Position numbers and translations under genes: made by a program. A stretch of DNA of 64,000 nucleotides from JASJBU01 sp963797085 (GTDB lineage: Bacteria; Pseudomonadota; Gammaproteobacteria; Chromatiales; Chromatiaceae). Numbering within the stretch: position 1 is the stretch's first letter; every line of letters begins with the position of its first letter. The DNA is taken from contig CAWCOA010000004.1 of NCBI GenBank assembly GCA_963797085.1, forward strand, positions 400,950-464,949. The letters run 5' to 3'. Positions 44,901 through 53,425 of this stretch are shown piece by piece. The notes under the pieces were generated by a model, which saw only the letters and a program-made list of their open reading frames with translations, was not told the origin of the DNA and did no database searches.

Positions 44901-46874
44901 GAACAACCAGAGCTGGTTCTGCTGGATGCGCTGATGGATGATATGGATGGCTTTGAGGTTTGCCGCCGTCTGCATGAAATCCCCGATTGCAAGAACATAC
45001 CCGTTTTGATGGTTACCGGGTTGGATGATATCGACTCGGTCAATCGAGCATACGAATCTGGCGCTGCCGGCTTCATCACCAAACCCCTTAATTACACCAT
45101 CGTAATACACCGCATCCGCTTTCAGCTGAGAGCCGTGGCGAATGCCAAGGCACTGGAAGAGAGCCGCGAACAACTGTCTACCGCACAACGCATTGCACGG
45201 CTCGGATACTGGCGCTGGAACAGCAATACCGATTCCTTTGAAATCTCGGAGCATCTGGCGGAGATGCTAGGCACCACTGTGGAGAGCTTCGGCAATGATC
45301 TGCAGAACTACATCCGCCTGGTACATGCAGACGATCGTGACTACATTGCTCATCAACTCGCTTCAGCAAAACAGGGCGCACCCCTGGTACCGACTGATTA
45401 TCGGCTATTAACCGAGGGGCAGCACACGATCACTGTCCATCAGGAACTCGACCTGATTACCAATGGCGACCAGGTCATACTGGGAACGATTCAGGACATC
45501 ACCCAGCAACGCAAAGCAGAAAAGCGCATTCGTCAACTGGCCTATTCTGACGAACTGACCGGACTGGCAAGCCGGGCCTATTTCTACAAACATGTGGAAG
45601 ATGTCATCAAAGCGGCCCAACGGCGTGATGAGCGTTTCGCCTTGCTCTATCTCGACCTGGACGGCTTCAAGGACGTGAATGACAGCCTGGGGCATGATGT
45701 TGGCGATCTGTTGCTGCAAACCGTCGCAAAACGTATTCATTCCGTATTACGCCAGACTGATTTTGTCGCCCGCCTGAGTGGCGATGAGTTCTGCATTCTG
45801 GTGGATAATGTGAACAGCGAATACGACGCCTCCGATGTGGCCAAACGTTGCCTGGAGGTGATCAATCACCCTGTCGAACTCAATCTGCAACAAGTCAGGC
45901 CCAGGAGCAGCATCGGCATCGCCTACTACCCTGAGGATGGCAAGGACCTGCAAACTCTGTTGAAGGCTGCGGACAGCGCCATGTATGCCGCCAAGGCCGA
46001 AGGCAAGCACCGCTTCTCATTTTACCAGCCTGAACTGACCGTTCAGGCGGAGCAGCGCCTGCAGATTGAAGAGGAACTTCGCCAGGGTCTCGAGAACGAA
46101 GAACTGATACTCCATTATCAACCGCAGATCGACCTGATCAAGGGCAAGCTGGTCGGAGTCGAGGCCTTGGTGCGCTGGGAACACCCCCGTCTCGGACTGG
46201 TGCCGCCGAATGAATTCATTGGCATTGCGGAGCGCATCGGGCTGATCAAAGCGCTGGGAGAGTGGGTTTTGAAAACAGCCTGTGATCAGGCAATGGAATG
46301 GCAACGCATGGGACTACCCGATTTACGCATGGCAGTTAACATCTCTCCAATCCATTTTCAGGACCCGGTAATTACTCAAACCCTCTTAGACACGCTGAAG
46401 ACAACCGGTCTCCCTGCCACTAACCTGGAACTCGAGATTACAGAAAGCGTAGTTCAAACCACCGGCGACAATCTAGAAATCTTTGAAAAGATTAGGGCAA
46501 TGGGCGTGAGGATCGCGATCGATGATTTCGGCACAGGATACTCTTCCCTAGGCTCATTGAAAAAACTGCCCATCGATTGCCTCAAGGTTGACCGCATGTT
46601 TATCACCGATATGCTGCAAGACCCCAACTCTTCCATTCTGCTCGGTACAATCGTAGGGGTTGCCCAGGCCCTGGGTCACGAGGTAGTTGCCGAGGGTGTA
46701 GAGACGCTGCAGCAGGTCAAAGTATTGAATGGTATTGGCTGTGATATTGCCCAAGGTTACTACTTCAGCCGTCCGGTCCTCGCAGCCAAAATCCCGGCAT
46801 TGATCAATACCTGCTTTCCCGTTGCCGAGGAAGAAGATCAGGATTTTTCAGGCCGGCTCAAGATAATCAACTAA
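41967..46874 (+). CDS. Hybrid histidine kinase with three receivers, Hpt, PAS, GGDEF and EAL
   Basis: A very large 1635-residue inner-membrane protein. In order: membrane segment (about 14-36), periplasmic CHASE8/YfiN-like sensor (about 37-165), second membrane segment (about 168-190), HAMP, HisKA (MSHEIRTPMNG, His near 289), HATPase (about 390-500), receiver 1 (about 525-640), receiver 2 (about 665-785), Hpt (AHTLKSGSANLG, about 860), receiver 3 (about 938-1055), PAS (about 1075-1185), GGDEF with LSGDEFCIL, and EAL with VEALVRW and DDFGTGYSSLGSLKKL. All key Asp and His residues I can see are present. It joins a full phosphorelay to c-di-GMP synthesis and degradation in one chain. It overlaps the YfiR-like gene. 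Confidence 0.93.
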   Translation: MRFLTNISIAQKLRRIILLISGIALIIASLAYVAIEIISYRKTLVEHISVLADVIGTNSTAALAFDDPKTAQKLLSSLQTEAAISMAAIYQMDDKVFAAYSISREQPKSIAAEDLDWLRAAVLSKKITHRFDDNNLDLFQPILLDDEFIGYLHIESSLNPLYDRIINYLQIVGLLLVSLMLGVYLLSYLLHRRISSPIRDLVGGMHKVSQEQDYGLRLAPGDNDEVGAIIEGFNEMLGQIEERDKSLASYRDELEDKVQKRTASLLDAKEAAEAASRAKSDFLATMSHEIRTPMNGVLGMTELLLDSGLDERARRLADTAHRSAETLLDVINDILDFSKIEADKLQLIHEDFDLRLLLEDTLELVSGQAHRKGLELVPNLPPDLPQWVCGDSVRLRQILINLLGNAVKFTERGEVRLWSRAVERKVDHFKLAFEVSDTGPGIKPAQQEIIFDAFSQADSSTTRRHGGTGLGLAIAQRLVALMGGTLELESSADLGSHFRFTIRMDVAQESQSESYDPGILQDVRILVVDDHAVNREILHNQVIAWGMRNGSCASGLEALRMLQDATKKQQPFQIALLDWHMPGMDGLELSRQIQVDPTIPSPHIVMLSSSGFDPTSNLTQGVEVSRFLQKPVRQHQLLESLCEVLGRKIERTEAPDVGIPQINARVLLAEDNPVNQEVALSMLQILGCETSLAENGAVALESATKTAFDLILMDCHMPVVDGFSAASEIRQMEQLQGRIRAPIIALTADVQKGIREQCQQAGMDDYLSKPFNQTKLHEILRKWLPEKSSVEEAPDQKAQPLMQPTDSILDLEALHQLRELGNMSGRDVLGKAVGHYLQQTPEQVVQLQDAWNTQDANTLRRIAHTLKSGSANLGAMKFSADCAELEALASEQRLEEASAILDNIQQSLPQVLAALQDIVSDASQAVSEEPVTPTDGAKLLLVDDDPGFRLTMREALSGSGFQVVEAANGQEAINSILREQPELVLLDALMDDMDGFEVCRRLHEIPDCKNIPVLMVTGLDDIDSVNRAYESGAAGFITKPLNYTIVIHRIRFQLRAVANAKALEESREQLSTAQRIARLGYWRWNSNTDSFEISEHLAEMLGTTVESFGNDLQNYIRLVHADDRDYIAHQLASAKQGAPLVPTDYRLLTEGQHTITVHQELDLITNGDQVILGTIQDITQQRKAEKRIRQLAYSDELTGLASRAYFYKHVEDVIKAAQRRDERFALLYLDLDGFKDVNDSLGHDVGDLLLQTVAKRIHSVLRQTDFVARLSGDEFCILVDNVNSEYDASDVAKRCLEVINHPVELNLQQVRPRSSIGIAYYPEDGKDLQTLLKAADSAMYAAKAEGKHRFSFYQPELTVQAEQRLQIEEELRQGLENEELILHYQPQIDLIKGKLVGVEALVRWEHPRLGLVPPNEFIGIAERIGLIKALGEWVLKTACDQAMEWQRMGLPDLRMAVNISPIHFQDPVITQTLLDTLKTTGLPATNLELEITESVVQTTGDNLEIFEKIRAMGVRIAIDDFGTGYSSLGSLKKLPIDCLKVDRMFITDMLQDPNSSILLGTIVGVAQALGHEVVAEGVETLQQVKVLNGIGCDIAQGYYFSRPVLAAKIPALINTCFPVAEEEDQDFSGRLKIIN

Positions 46875-46893
46875 TACAACCGCCATAATAATA

Positions 46894-47760
46894 ATGAACG
46901 TCCGTTCTTCTGAGATGTCGCTGCTTGATGAGCTGGCTATCAAACAACTACCTGTCCTGCCACCTGGCGCACCTTTCCTGCTCAAGTCGCTGAGCGATGA
47001 AAACATAAGCATCAAAGAGCTATCCGCGATTATCGAGCGTTTTCCAATCATTGTCGCCCGCTTGATTACCCTGTCCAATTCCGCCTGGTCTTCACCGGTC
47101 ACATCAATCACCTCCCTTGACGTCGCTTGTGCTCGACTGGGTTTTGGCGTGGTTCGCAGTGTCAGCATTGCACTGGCCGTATCAGCACCCTTCAACGCAA
47201 ACCACTGTCCCACGTTCGACCCGGAGCGTTTCTGGTGCAGTGCGCTACTGGCTGCTGACGCAAGCAACTGGCTGGCGATGGCGGCACACTCTAGGCCTGG
47301 CCTGGACAGTGCGACCGCCCGTGCGGCCGGTCTGTTACATAATCTAGGCATTCTCTGGTTGACTGATCAGTTGCCAAACGAGATGCAGCAGGTATATACG
47401 CAATTGCGGCAAGCTCCGGGGTTACCATTGAATGAGGTACTGCAAGACACCTTCGGTATCGACTTTCATGTCGCGACGGGTCGACTAGCTCAAATATTGG
47501 AGTTACCTGAAACTCTGGTCGTTGCGATGTCTCAGCAAGGCAACATCGCTTACAGAGATGAAAATTGGCAGCTGGCTTCCTTAGTCGGCGTGGCGGTCAG
47601 AATGGTTTCTTCTTTGTATCACGAGTTGCCCTGGCAAGCAGACGAGTACAGGCTTCACAAGCTTTCCATCTCGACCACCGAATCAGATGAAATCTTCGAG
47701 CGTCTCTCAGCACAGTTCGAACGCACTCGGGAACTGGCAAGCTCGCTGTTCAAGGGCTGA
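46894..47760 (+). CDS. HDOD-domain signalling protein
   Basis: A 288-residue cytoplasmic protein with an HDOD domain across most of its length: LPVLPPGAPFLLKSLSDENIS, ITLSNSAWSSPVTSITSLDVACARLGFG, and LHNLGILW in place of a catalytic HD motif. HDOD proteins lack HD hydrolase activity and act as protein-binding hubs in c-di-GMP, motility and stress pathways. It starts 19 bp after the hybrid kinase and is probably co-transcribed with the receptor-YfiR-kinase genes. It converges with the transporter gene at 47770. Confidence 0.85.
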   Translation: MNVRSSEMSLLDELAIKQLPVLPPGAPFLLKSLSDENISIKELSAIIERFPIIVARLITLSNSAWSSPVTSITSLDVACARLGFGVVRSVSIALAVSAPFNANHCPTFDPERFWCSALLAADASNWLAMAAHSRPGLDSATARAAGLLHNLGILWLTDQLPNEMQQVYTQLRQAPGLPLNEVLQDTFGIDFHVATGRLAQILELPETLVVAMSQQGNIAYRDENWQLASLVGVAVRMVSSLYHELPWQADEYRLHKLSISTTESDEIFERLSAQFERTRELASSLFKG

Positions 47761-47769
47761 CCTCACGCC

Positions 47770-48465
47770 TCACATCAGTGAGTTGGTATAAACCAGCGCC
47801 ACACCGAGTCCCAGGGTTACCAGACCCACCCCCCCCTTCAGGCCGTTGTGAGCCCAGGTCATCGACTTCGCCGAATAACGCAAAGGTACTGCAATAACCA
47901 ATGCCAGCAGCCCCATGCCGGCCACAGAGCCTAAGCCAAATAGCGAAATATAAAGAAGTCCCTCCATGGGTGAAGCGACAGTCTCAAGTGTCAGAAGTAT
48001 GAGCGCGGCGGAACCCGCCATGCCGTGCATCATGCCAACAAAAAGCGCGCGCATGGGAAACTGCTGCGCATGACGATGGTCATGTGGATCAAGACCGTGC
48101 TCCATATCCGTCTGGTGTGAATGCGCATGAAAATGTGCGATCTCTCCATGAGCATGCACATGGAAATGAATCCGTTCGAGATACAGACGCCGGATTACAT
48201 CTATTCCGAGCAGAATCAGCATCACCCCAACCGTCAATTCGAGAATATGCGCTAGCTGGGTCGGTATCACCGTGTCCATCATCAACACCAGACCGGCAAA
48301 GACAAATAACGTCAAAGCATGCCCAACACCCCATATGAGCCCCTGACGGGCCGTTTCACTGAAACCCCGGCCATGCGTGACAAGGGAGGCCACTGCGGCA
48401 ACATGATCTGCTTCCATCGCATGTTGCAGACCAATCAAAAAACCTAGCAAGAGAATCGATAACAT
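47770..48465 (-). CDS. Nickel/cobalt-type transporter (UreH/HupE-like)
   Basis: A 231-residue inner-membrane protein with about six hydrophobic segments. The N-terminal HAMEADHVAAVASL gives the HX4DH metal-binding signature typical of NiCoT/UreH/RcnA-like carriers. A His-rich cytoplasmic or periplasmic loop follows (HFHVHAHGEIAHFHAHSHQ), then MHGMAGSAALILLTLETV. It would move nickel or cobalt across the inner membrane. No urease or hydrogenase gene is next to it, so the purpose is open. It is divergent from the phosphopantetheinyl transferase gene. Confidence 0.83.
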   Translation of the reverse strand: MLSILLLGFLIGLQHAMEADHVAAVASLVTHGRGFSETARQGLIWGVGHALTLFVFAGLVLMMDTVIPTQLAHILELTVGVMLILLGIDVIRRLYLERIHFHVHAHGEIAHFHAHSHQTDMEHGLDPHDHRHAQQFPMRALFVGMMHGMAGSAALILLTLETVASPMEGLLYISLFGLGSVAGMGLLALVIAVPLRYSAKSMTWAHNGLKGGVGLVTLGLGVALVYTNSLM

Positions 48466-48613
48466 TTGTCAACCTGATTGGAGTTTATTCATTACATGAC
48501 TAACAGGGAGGAATTTTTCCTGAACTATAACAAATGGATAACACCTGGCCATCTGAACACAACAGAAGCAATGCTACAATGTTTGCCATCAATTCCCAGG
48601 CATTTCCAAATTC

Positions 48614-49267
48614 ATGGAAAGTTTAACTTTGTTCCCGCCAGAAGTGATCATGGTAACCGCCACTCCGCAAATGTGGGAATCCCCCGTCCTCCAGGCGGAG
48701 GAGCAATTGATAGCCCAGGCCAGCAGTAAAAGGCAGCGGGAATTTCGTGCTGGCCGGCATTGTGCTCACACCGCCCTGCAGCAACTCGGGCTTGCCAAAC
48801 AGGCCATATTACGGGATGCCAATCGCGCCCCGCTATGGCCCAAAGGGTATCTGGGCAGCATCTCTCACTGCCAGGACCTATGCATTGCAGCTTGTGCTAA
48901 ACAGCATCCCATCATCAGCCTCGGCCTGGATGCCGAGCCAATGCAGCCAATCAAACCCGGTGTCGAGCAGTATATTCAGACGAAAGCAGAAATGGCATAC
49001 CTGAAATCTCTTGTACCCAGGCTCCCGGAGCGACTGGTGTTCAGCGCCAAAGAGAGTCTCTATAAGTGTTTTTATCCTTTATTAAAGACCTTTTTTGGAT
49101 TTCATACCGTGGAGATAGTGATTGATGTAGAAAAAAAACACTTTGGCTTTAAACCGGTCAGAAATGCAAAAGTCGATTTCCCCAAGAATATGACTTTTCA
49201 TGGCCGTTACGAAATGACCGCAACCCACCTGGTGACTGGCTGCTACCTGACGCCAACTCAGCCATGA
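48614..49267 (+). CDS. 4'-phosphopantetheinyl transferase (EntD/Sfp-like)
   Basis: A 217-residue enzyme that transfers the phosphopantetheine arm of CoA to carrier-protein serines. Characteristic motifs are REFRAGRHCAHTALQQLG, GSISHC, the magnesium-binding LGLDAEP, and FSAKESLYKCFYP near the C-terminus. This is the EntD branch. The ATG at 48650 (MVTATPQM) is a possible later start. No polyketide or non-ribosomal peptide gene is in the window, so the target carrier protein is unknown; it may serve a polyunsaturated fatty acid or siderophore cluster elsewhere. Confidence 0.88.
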   Translation: MESLTLFPPEVIMVTATPQMWESPVLQAEEQLIAQASSKRQREFRAGRHCAHTALQQLGLAKQAILRDANRAPLWPKGYLGSISHCQDLCIAACAKQHPIISLGLDAEPMQPIKPGVEQYIQTKAEMAYLKSLVPRLPERLVFSAKESLYKCFYPLLKTFFGFHTVEIVIDVEKKHFGFKPVRNAKVDFPKNMTFHGRYEMTATHLVTGCYLTPTQP

Positions 49268-49549
49268 TCACTCTGAGGCGGCGTCCGTCTCCACCAGACT
49301 CGCATGGCATCGATCTAACCAGTTATCGAAGAAACATTGCTTGCGGTCCACCGCCCACCACCTAAAACAGGTTTTCCCATGCTGTTCCATAGCTGAGCCA
49401 TCTGTTCCAGAGAAATGGCATGTCGTGGTGTATATGCCGTTAGAAACCCGCTGATATTTGCCGCTGTTTGACCTCAGACTGAAAATCACCGAATCCTGAG
49501 CGTTGCACATAGTGCAACCGCTTTTGCTCATGGATCGAACCAGATTCAT
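49268..49549 (-). CDS. Hypothetical small protein, weak
   Basis: An open frame of 93 residues that stops one base after the end of the convergent phosphopantetheinyl transferase. It contains six cysteines and two CxxC-like groups (CTMC) and has no signal peptide. I recognise no family. The sequence could be a true small gene or a chance frame beside the IS21 element. The region up to 49561 shows no other coding signal. Confidence 0.3.
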   Translation of the reverse strand: MNLVRSMSKSGCTMCNAQDSVIFSLRSNSGKYQRVSNGIYTTTCHFSGTDGSAMEQHGKTCFRWWAVDRKQCFFDNWLDRCHASLVETDAASE

Positions 49550-49734
49550 GCCTGATCAGATGACATCTGACCGGGAAAAAGGTATGGAAGGGATCGCCGA
49601 GGAGACAGGCATAACGCCAGCCAAGATTTGACGGTCAAACGCTGACGCTATGCCCCAAACCGTGCTTTCGCACAGCCAGTCCATGGTCTCACCAAGACGG
49701 GTCAAAAACCAGCCCTCATCGGCCTTGTTTGCCG

Positions 49735-50160
49735 ATGAACCCCACTGCCCGGCTGTTTCACTGCGCACGTTGCCACTGCCAGGTTATTGTCTGTCGAGAC
49801 TGTGACCGCGGAAACGTCTATTGCGCAAATGGCTGCGCCGGGCAGGCCCGATCCGCCTCGCTGAGCCGGGCGGCCAAACGCTACCGTTCAACCCGCCCCG
49901 GCCGGCACAGTAACGCGGATCGTCAGCGCCGCTTCCGGGCACGTCAAAAACAAATAGTAACGCATCAGGGTTCCCCACCAGTGATCCGCCTTGCTCTACT
50001 GCTGTCTGCATTGAACACACGGAAAAGAGATCAGGAAGCGGTGCGCAATCGCACGGAAACGGCCATTTATTGCCATTTCTGTCAGCGCGAATGCACTCCC
50101 TACCTCAGAAATGACTTTCTGCGACCACCGCAACGCGGCAAACCACGCAGATCGCCGTGA
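49735..50160 (+). CDS. IS21-associated CxxC zinc-ribbon-like protein
   Basis: A 141-residue basic protein. It starts MNPTARLFHCARCHCQVIVC and goes on with CRDCDRG and YCANGC, giving several CxxC pairs that could hold zinc, followed by an arginine-rich segment (RRFRARQKQIVTHQG) and a second Cys pair (CHFCQREC). I recall proteins of this type directly upstream of istA in some IS21-type elements, where they are annotated as hypothetical. It ends 29 bp before istA. A role in DNA binding or transposition control is plausible but not shown. I prefer the ATG at 49735 to the TTG at 49729. Confidence 0.7.
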   Translation: MNPTARLFHCARCHCQVIVCRDCDRGNVYCANGCAGQARSASLSRAAKRYRSTRPGRHSNADRQRRFRARQKQIVTHQGSPPVIRLALLLSALNTRKRDQEAVRNRTETAIYCHFCQRECTPYLRNDFLRPPQRGKPRRSP

Positions 50161-50189
50161 TGACAACCCTGGATTGAAGGAGATGACCG

Positions 50190-51731
50190 TTGGCGATAAG
50201 TAAAGAGCTCGAAGCGAAGATTCTTCGCTATCACTTTGTGGAGCGCTGGGGACCCTATACCATTGCTATCCAACTTGGCACCCATCACTCGGTGGTGGAC
50301 CGGGTGCTGTCTCAGGCCGGCATGCCCAAGGCCGAACGCGCGCAACGGGCTTCGATGATCGATCCTTATCTGCCGTTCATTATCGAGACCCTGACGCAAT
50401 TCCCCAAGCTCACGGCCGCGCGACTCTATGCGATGGTGCAGCAACGCGGTTATCCGGGCGGTTCCAGCCATTTCCGGTCTCATATAGCACAATTGCGTCC
50501 ACGCAAGCCGAGCGAAGCCTATCTGCGACTCAGAACCCTGCCCGGTGAGCAGGCACAAGTTGACTGGGGTCACTTTGGTTATGTTCAGGTCGGCCGGGCA
50601 AAGCGGCCCTTGATGGCCTTCGTGATGGTGCTCAGCTGGAGCCGCCAAATCTTTCTGCGTTTTTATCTCAATCAACGCATGGAGAGCTTTCTGCGCGGCC
50701 ATGTCGCCGCCTTTGATGCCTGGGGTGCAGTGCCCAGAGTGCTGCTGTATGACAACCTGAAGTCGGCCGTGCTCGAGCGGCGTGACGATGCGATCCGGTT
50801 CCATCCCACGCTGTTGGCGTTATCCGCACACTACCGCTTCGAACCCCGACCGGTCGCCGTTGCCCGGGGTAATGAGAAGGGCCGGGTCGAACGCGCGATA
50901 CGCTATATTCGCGACAGCTTCTTTGCCGGCCGTCAGTGGTCCGATATCGATGACCTGAACGCGCAGGCCGATGTCTGGTGCGCAGGCACCGCCGCCAACC
51001 GGCCCTGCCCGGAAGATCCGCGCATGACGGTGAGCGAGGCCTTTTCCCAGGAGAGTCCAAAACTGCTGGCGTTACCGGACAACCCCTTCGAAACCGACGA
51101 GCGGGTCGAGGTCAGTGTCGGCAAAACCCCTTACATCCGCTTCGATCTGAACGACTACAGCGTGCCGCATACCCAGGTGCAACGCACCCTGACGGTGATG
51201 GCCTCGCTGACCCGGGTGCGGGTGCTCGATGGCGGCGAGGTAGTCGCCGAGCATCCGCGCGTCTATGGCAAGGCAGAGCAGATCGAAAATCCCGCGCACA
51301 TCGAAGCGTTGATCGAGGCCAAGCGCAATGCCCGTCATCACCGCGGACAGGACCGGCTGGCGCATGCCGCCCCGTCGAGTCGTGAGTTATTGCAACAGGC
51401 CGCGCAGCGCGGCAATCCACTGTCGAGCACCACCGCCCAACTGATGCAACTGCTCGACGACTACGGGGCCGCCGAACTTGAGCAGGCCATCGCAGAGGCG
51501 CTCAGGAACGAGGTACCCCATCCCAACGGCGTCCGCCAAGTGCTGGAACGGCGCCGCGAGCAGCGGGACCAATTACCGCCGTTAACGCTCACGCTGCCGG
51601 ACAACGACAAGGCGCGAAACATCGTCGTACGTGCGCCATCGCTGGCGGCCTACGATCAAATCGATACCGATACCGATACCGATACCGATACCGAAAATGA
51701 TACGGAGCAAACCGATGACAACAACAGCTGA
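50190..51731 (+). CDS. istA: IS21-family transposase IstA
   Basis: A 513-residue transposase. The N-terminus has a helix-turn-helix region (AISKELEAKILRYHFVERWG), and the DDE core shows AQVDWGHFGYVQVG (first Asp), LLYDNLKSAV (second Asp) and NEKGRVERAIRYIR (Glu). The start is TTG at 50190 with GGAG upstream. Near the C-terminus five copies of a GATACC hexamer encode an Asp-Thr run. The frame is intact and overlaps istB by 17 bp, so the element can probably still make both proteins. Confidence 0.93.
   Translation: MAISKELEAKILRYHFVERWGPYTIAIQLGTHHSVVDRVLSQAGMPKAERAQRASMIDPYLPFIIETLTQFPKLTAARLYAMVQQRGYPGGSSHFRSHIAQLRPRKPSEAYLRLRTLPGEQAQVDWGHFGYVQVGRAKRPLMAFVMVLSWSRQIFLRFYLNQRMESFLRGHVAAFDAWGAVPRVLLYDNLKSAVLERRDDAIRFHPTLLALSAHYRFEPRPVAVARGNEKGRVERAIRYIRDSFFAGRQWSDIDDLNAQADVWCAGTAANRPCPEDPRMTVSEAFSQESPKLLALPDNPFETDERVEVSVGKTPYIRFDLNDYSVPHTQVQRTLTVMASLTRVRVLDGGEVVAEHPRVYGKAEQIENPAHIEALIEAKRNARHHRGQDRLAHAAPSSRELLQQAAQRGNPLSSTTAQLMQLLDDYGAAELEQAIAEALRNEVPHPNGVRQVLERRREQRDQLPPLTLTLPDNDKARNIVVRAPSLAAYDQIDTDTDTDTDTENDTEQTDDNNS
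51663..51692 (+). repeat. GATACC hexanucleotide tandem repeat inside istA
   Basis: Five perfect in-frame copies of GATACC encode alternating Asp and Thr near the IstA C-terminus, just before the istB start. Because the unit is six bases, copy-number change would alter length without breaking the frame. Confidence 0.9.
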
Positions 51732-52533
51732 TCCGATCCTGCACGACGAACTCAAACAGCGCGCTGTCGCGCTCAAACTTCATGGTCTGGTTGCCCACTG
51801 GGATGAGCTACCCGTGGCCGAACTGCCCTGGGTGCAGCGACTCATCGAGTGGGAGGAGATCGAGCGCAGGCGTCGCGGACTCGAGCGGCGACTGAGTGCA
51901 GCACATATCGGCCGCTTCAAACCGCTTGCCGACTTCGACTGGAGCTGGCCGGATCAATGCGACCAGGCGGCAGTGTCAGGGTTCATGACGCTCAGCTTTA
52001 TCAAGGAGACCGCCAACCTCATCCTGGTCGGACCCAATGGCGTCGGCAAATCGATGATTGCGCAGAACATCGCCCACCATGCCGTGCTGCAGGGGCATAG
52101 CGCACTGTTCATCAACGCCGCGCAAATGCTGGGGGATCTGGCTGCTCAGGACGGTGACAATGCGCTGCGTCGCAGACTGAAACACTACGCACATCCGGAC
52201 CTGCTGATCATCGATGAGGTCGGGTACCTCTCCTACGGAAACCGCCACGCCGATCTGCTGTTCAACATCATCAATCGCCGCTACGAACTCAAGCCGACCC
52301 TCGTCACCACCAACCGCCCGTTTGCCGAATGGAGCGAGGTGTTCCCCAACGCCGCCTGCGTCGTCTCCATTGTCGACCGACTGGTGCATCACTCAGAGAT
52401 CCTGGTGATCGAGGGCGGATCCTATCGCATGCGAGAGGCAAAAGAGCGCGCCGCCAGCAAGAAAAGAACTGCCAAATCACGTCGTAAACCCGCGGGCCAA
52501 GCGGCAACGAGAAAACCGAGGAACTCCCCATGA
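51715..52533 (+). CDS. istB: IS21-family helper ATPase IstB
   Basis: A 272-residue AAA+ ATPase of the IstB/DnaC type. It has the Walker A GPNGVGKSMIAQNIAHHA, the Walker B LLIIDEVGYLSY, and the TTNRPFAEW segment typical of IstB. It loads or regulates IstA on target DNA. The ATG at 51715 lies 17 bp inside istA; the longer frame to 51631 overlaps the hexamer repeat and is rejected. The basic C-terminal tail (KKRTAKSRRKPAGQ) is normal. Intact. Confidence 0.93.
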   Translation: MTTTADPILHDELKQRAVALKLHGLVAHWDELPVAELPWVQRLIEWEEIERRRRGLERRLSAAHIGRFKPLADFDWSWPDQCDQAAVSGFMTLSFIKETANLILVGPNGVGKSMIAQNIAHHAVLQGHSALFINAAQMLGDLAAQDGDNALRRRLKHYAHPDLLIIDEVGYLSYGNRHADLLFNIINRRYELKPTLVTTNRPFAEWSEVFPNAACVVSIVDRLVHHSEILVIEGGSYRMREAKERAASKKRTAKSRRKPAGQAATRKPRNSP

Positions 52534-52664
52534 CGATGAATACTACACGTATGACCACGTACTGGACCACCGGCGAGGCTGCTACAGTCATCGACTTCCT
52601 CGACACACTCCGGGATGCCTTATGGGAGACCTACGGAGAGCAAATCACCCAGGATGCATCGTGA
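52530..52664 (+). CDS. Small IS21-associated protein downstream of IstB
   Basis: A 44-residue frame starting with ATG that overlaps the istB stop (ATGA). The product begins MTMNTTRMTTYWTTGEAA and continues VIDFLDTLRDALWETYGEQI. Tight coupling to istB and its protein-like composition suggest a real gene of the element rather than noise. I recall similar short frames after IstB in this subgroup. No function is known. It is too short for many gene finders. Confidence 0.65.
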   Translation: MTMNTTRMTTYWTTGEAATVIDFLDTLRDALWETYGEQITQDAS

Positions 52665-52798
52665 GGCTTACGACGACTGCATCCGAGATGCCAATCAGTG
52701 CGAGTGTGAGTTTAGATGACGATATCCCGTTCTGACATGCGGGAACCTCAACAGCACATCGACCGCTCCAAATGTCCGTGGTCGCGTACCGAGCGTAT

Positions 52799-53212
52799 TT
52801 AGGCAGCGGCAAATAACCTCGGTTTTACGCCGTCAACAACACGTGACAACTCACTGGCCTCTCTGCGTAATGCATTGATATATTGATCTTTTCCGACTAG
52901 ATTGATAAGCTGCTGGTAATCGATCTCGATTGAAAACTCCTCACTCAGAAGTTGTAGTACGTCCTCCATCTGATGGGTTTCAATCAATTCTGAGGCGAGC
53001 CGTGACAGTGCCTCTTCCTCGGCCCGCTTGATTTCAGCTGCGGCCCGCCTGGCCTCCAAGCCATTAGAGATGCGTTTTTCCCAGTTATCTACGGCAGCAT
53101 CAACAAGTGGAGAAACCAGATGAGGGTAGATCCCTGCCAGTTTCCTAAGAATAACAACAGCCTCTTCAGCAACGCTGATAAATCCTGCATGGCTCAAAAT
53201 AATCACCAACAA
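52799..53212 (-). CDS. Hypothetical helical protein beside the IS21 element
   Basis: A protein of 137 residues, mostly alpha helical: an N-terminal hydrophobic segment (LVIILSHAGFISVAEEAVVIL) followed by an Ala/Glu-rich coiled-coil-like part (ARRAAAEIKRAEEEALSRL). No family is recognised. Its stop lies about 60 bp from the estimated right end of the IS21 element, so the C-terminus may be original or trimmed by insertion. Not obviously part of any operon. Confidence 0.5.
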   Translation of the reverse strand: MLVIILSHAGFISVAEEAVVILRKLAGIYPHLVSPLVDAAVDNWEKRISNGLEARRAAAEIKRAEEEALSRLASELIETHQMEDVLQLLSEEFSIEIDYQQLINLVGKDQYINALRREASELSRVVDGVKPRLFAAA

Positions 53213-53425
53213 ATCGTTTAGATATGTTGATCGATTCGGCCCGGTTCAGCACATCTTTAATCCTAAAAAGAGGTCGATTGGTTAGAATTCAGCTTAAATC
53301 TCCTGCCGTGGATTCCAACTGTATTGCCCGGAGAAGATGTCGAACTGAAGATTCCATATAGTCGCGGACGATGTTTCACTTTATACTTCGAGTCCCTCTC
53401 AAACCCATCATTTTCTACCGATTCG

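Larger units (their letters stand above)
49562..52737 (+). mobile_element. IS21-family insertion sequence with accessory genes
   Basis: The element carries istA and istB plus a small CxxC protein upstream of istA and a 44-residue frame after istB. The ends are approximate: a left TGACATCTGACCGGGAAA (from 49562) and the reverse complement of the right end, TGTCAGAACGGGATATCG (ending 52737), share about ten of sixteen aligned bases. I found no clear target duplication, so the true termini may be shifted by some bases. All four genes read in one direction with coupled starts, so the element may be functional. Confidence 0.65.

Noticed and set aside
51663..51692. CRISPR or other array
   Set aside because: The short hexamer repeat has no spacers and lies inside istA. 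No CRISPR array or cas gene was seen anywhere in the window.
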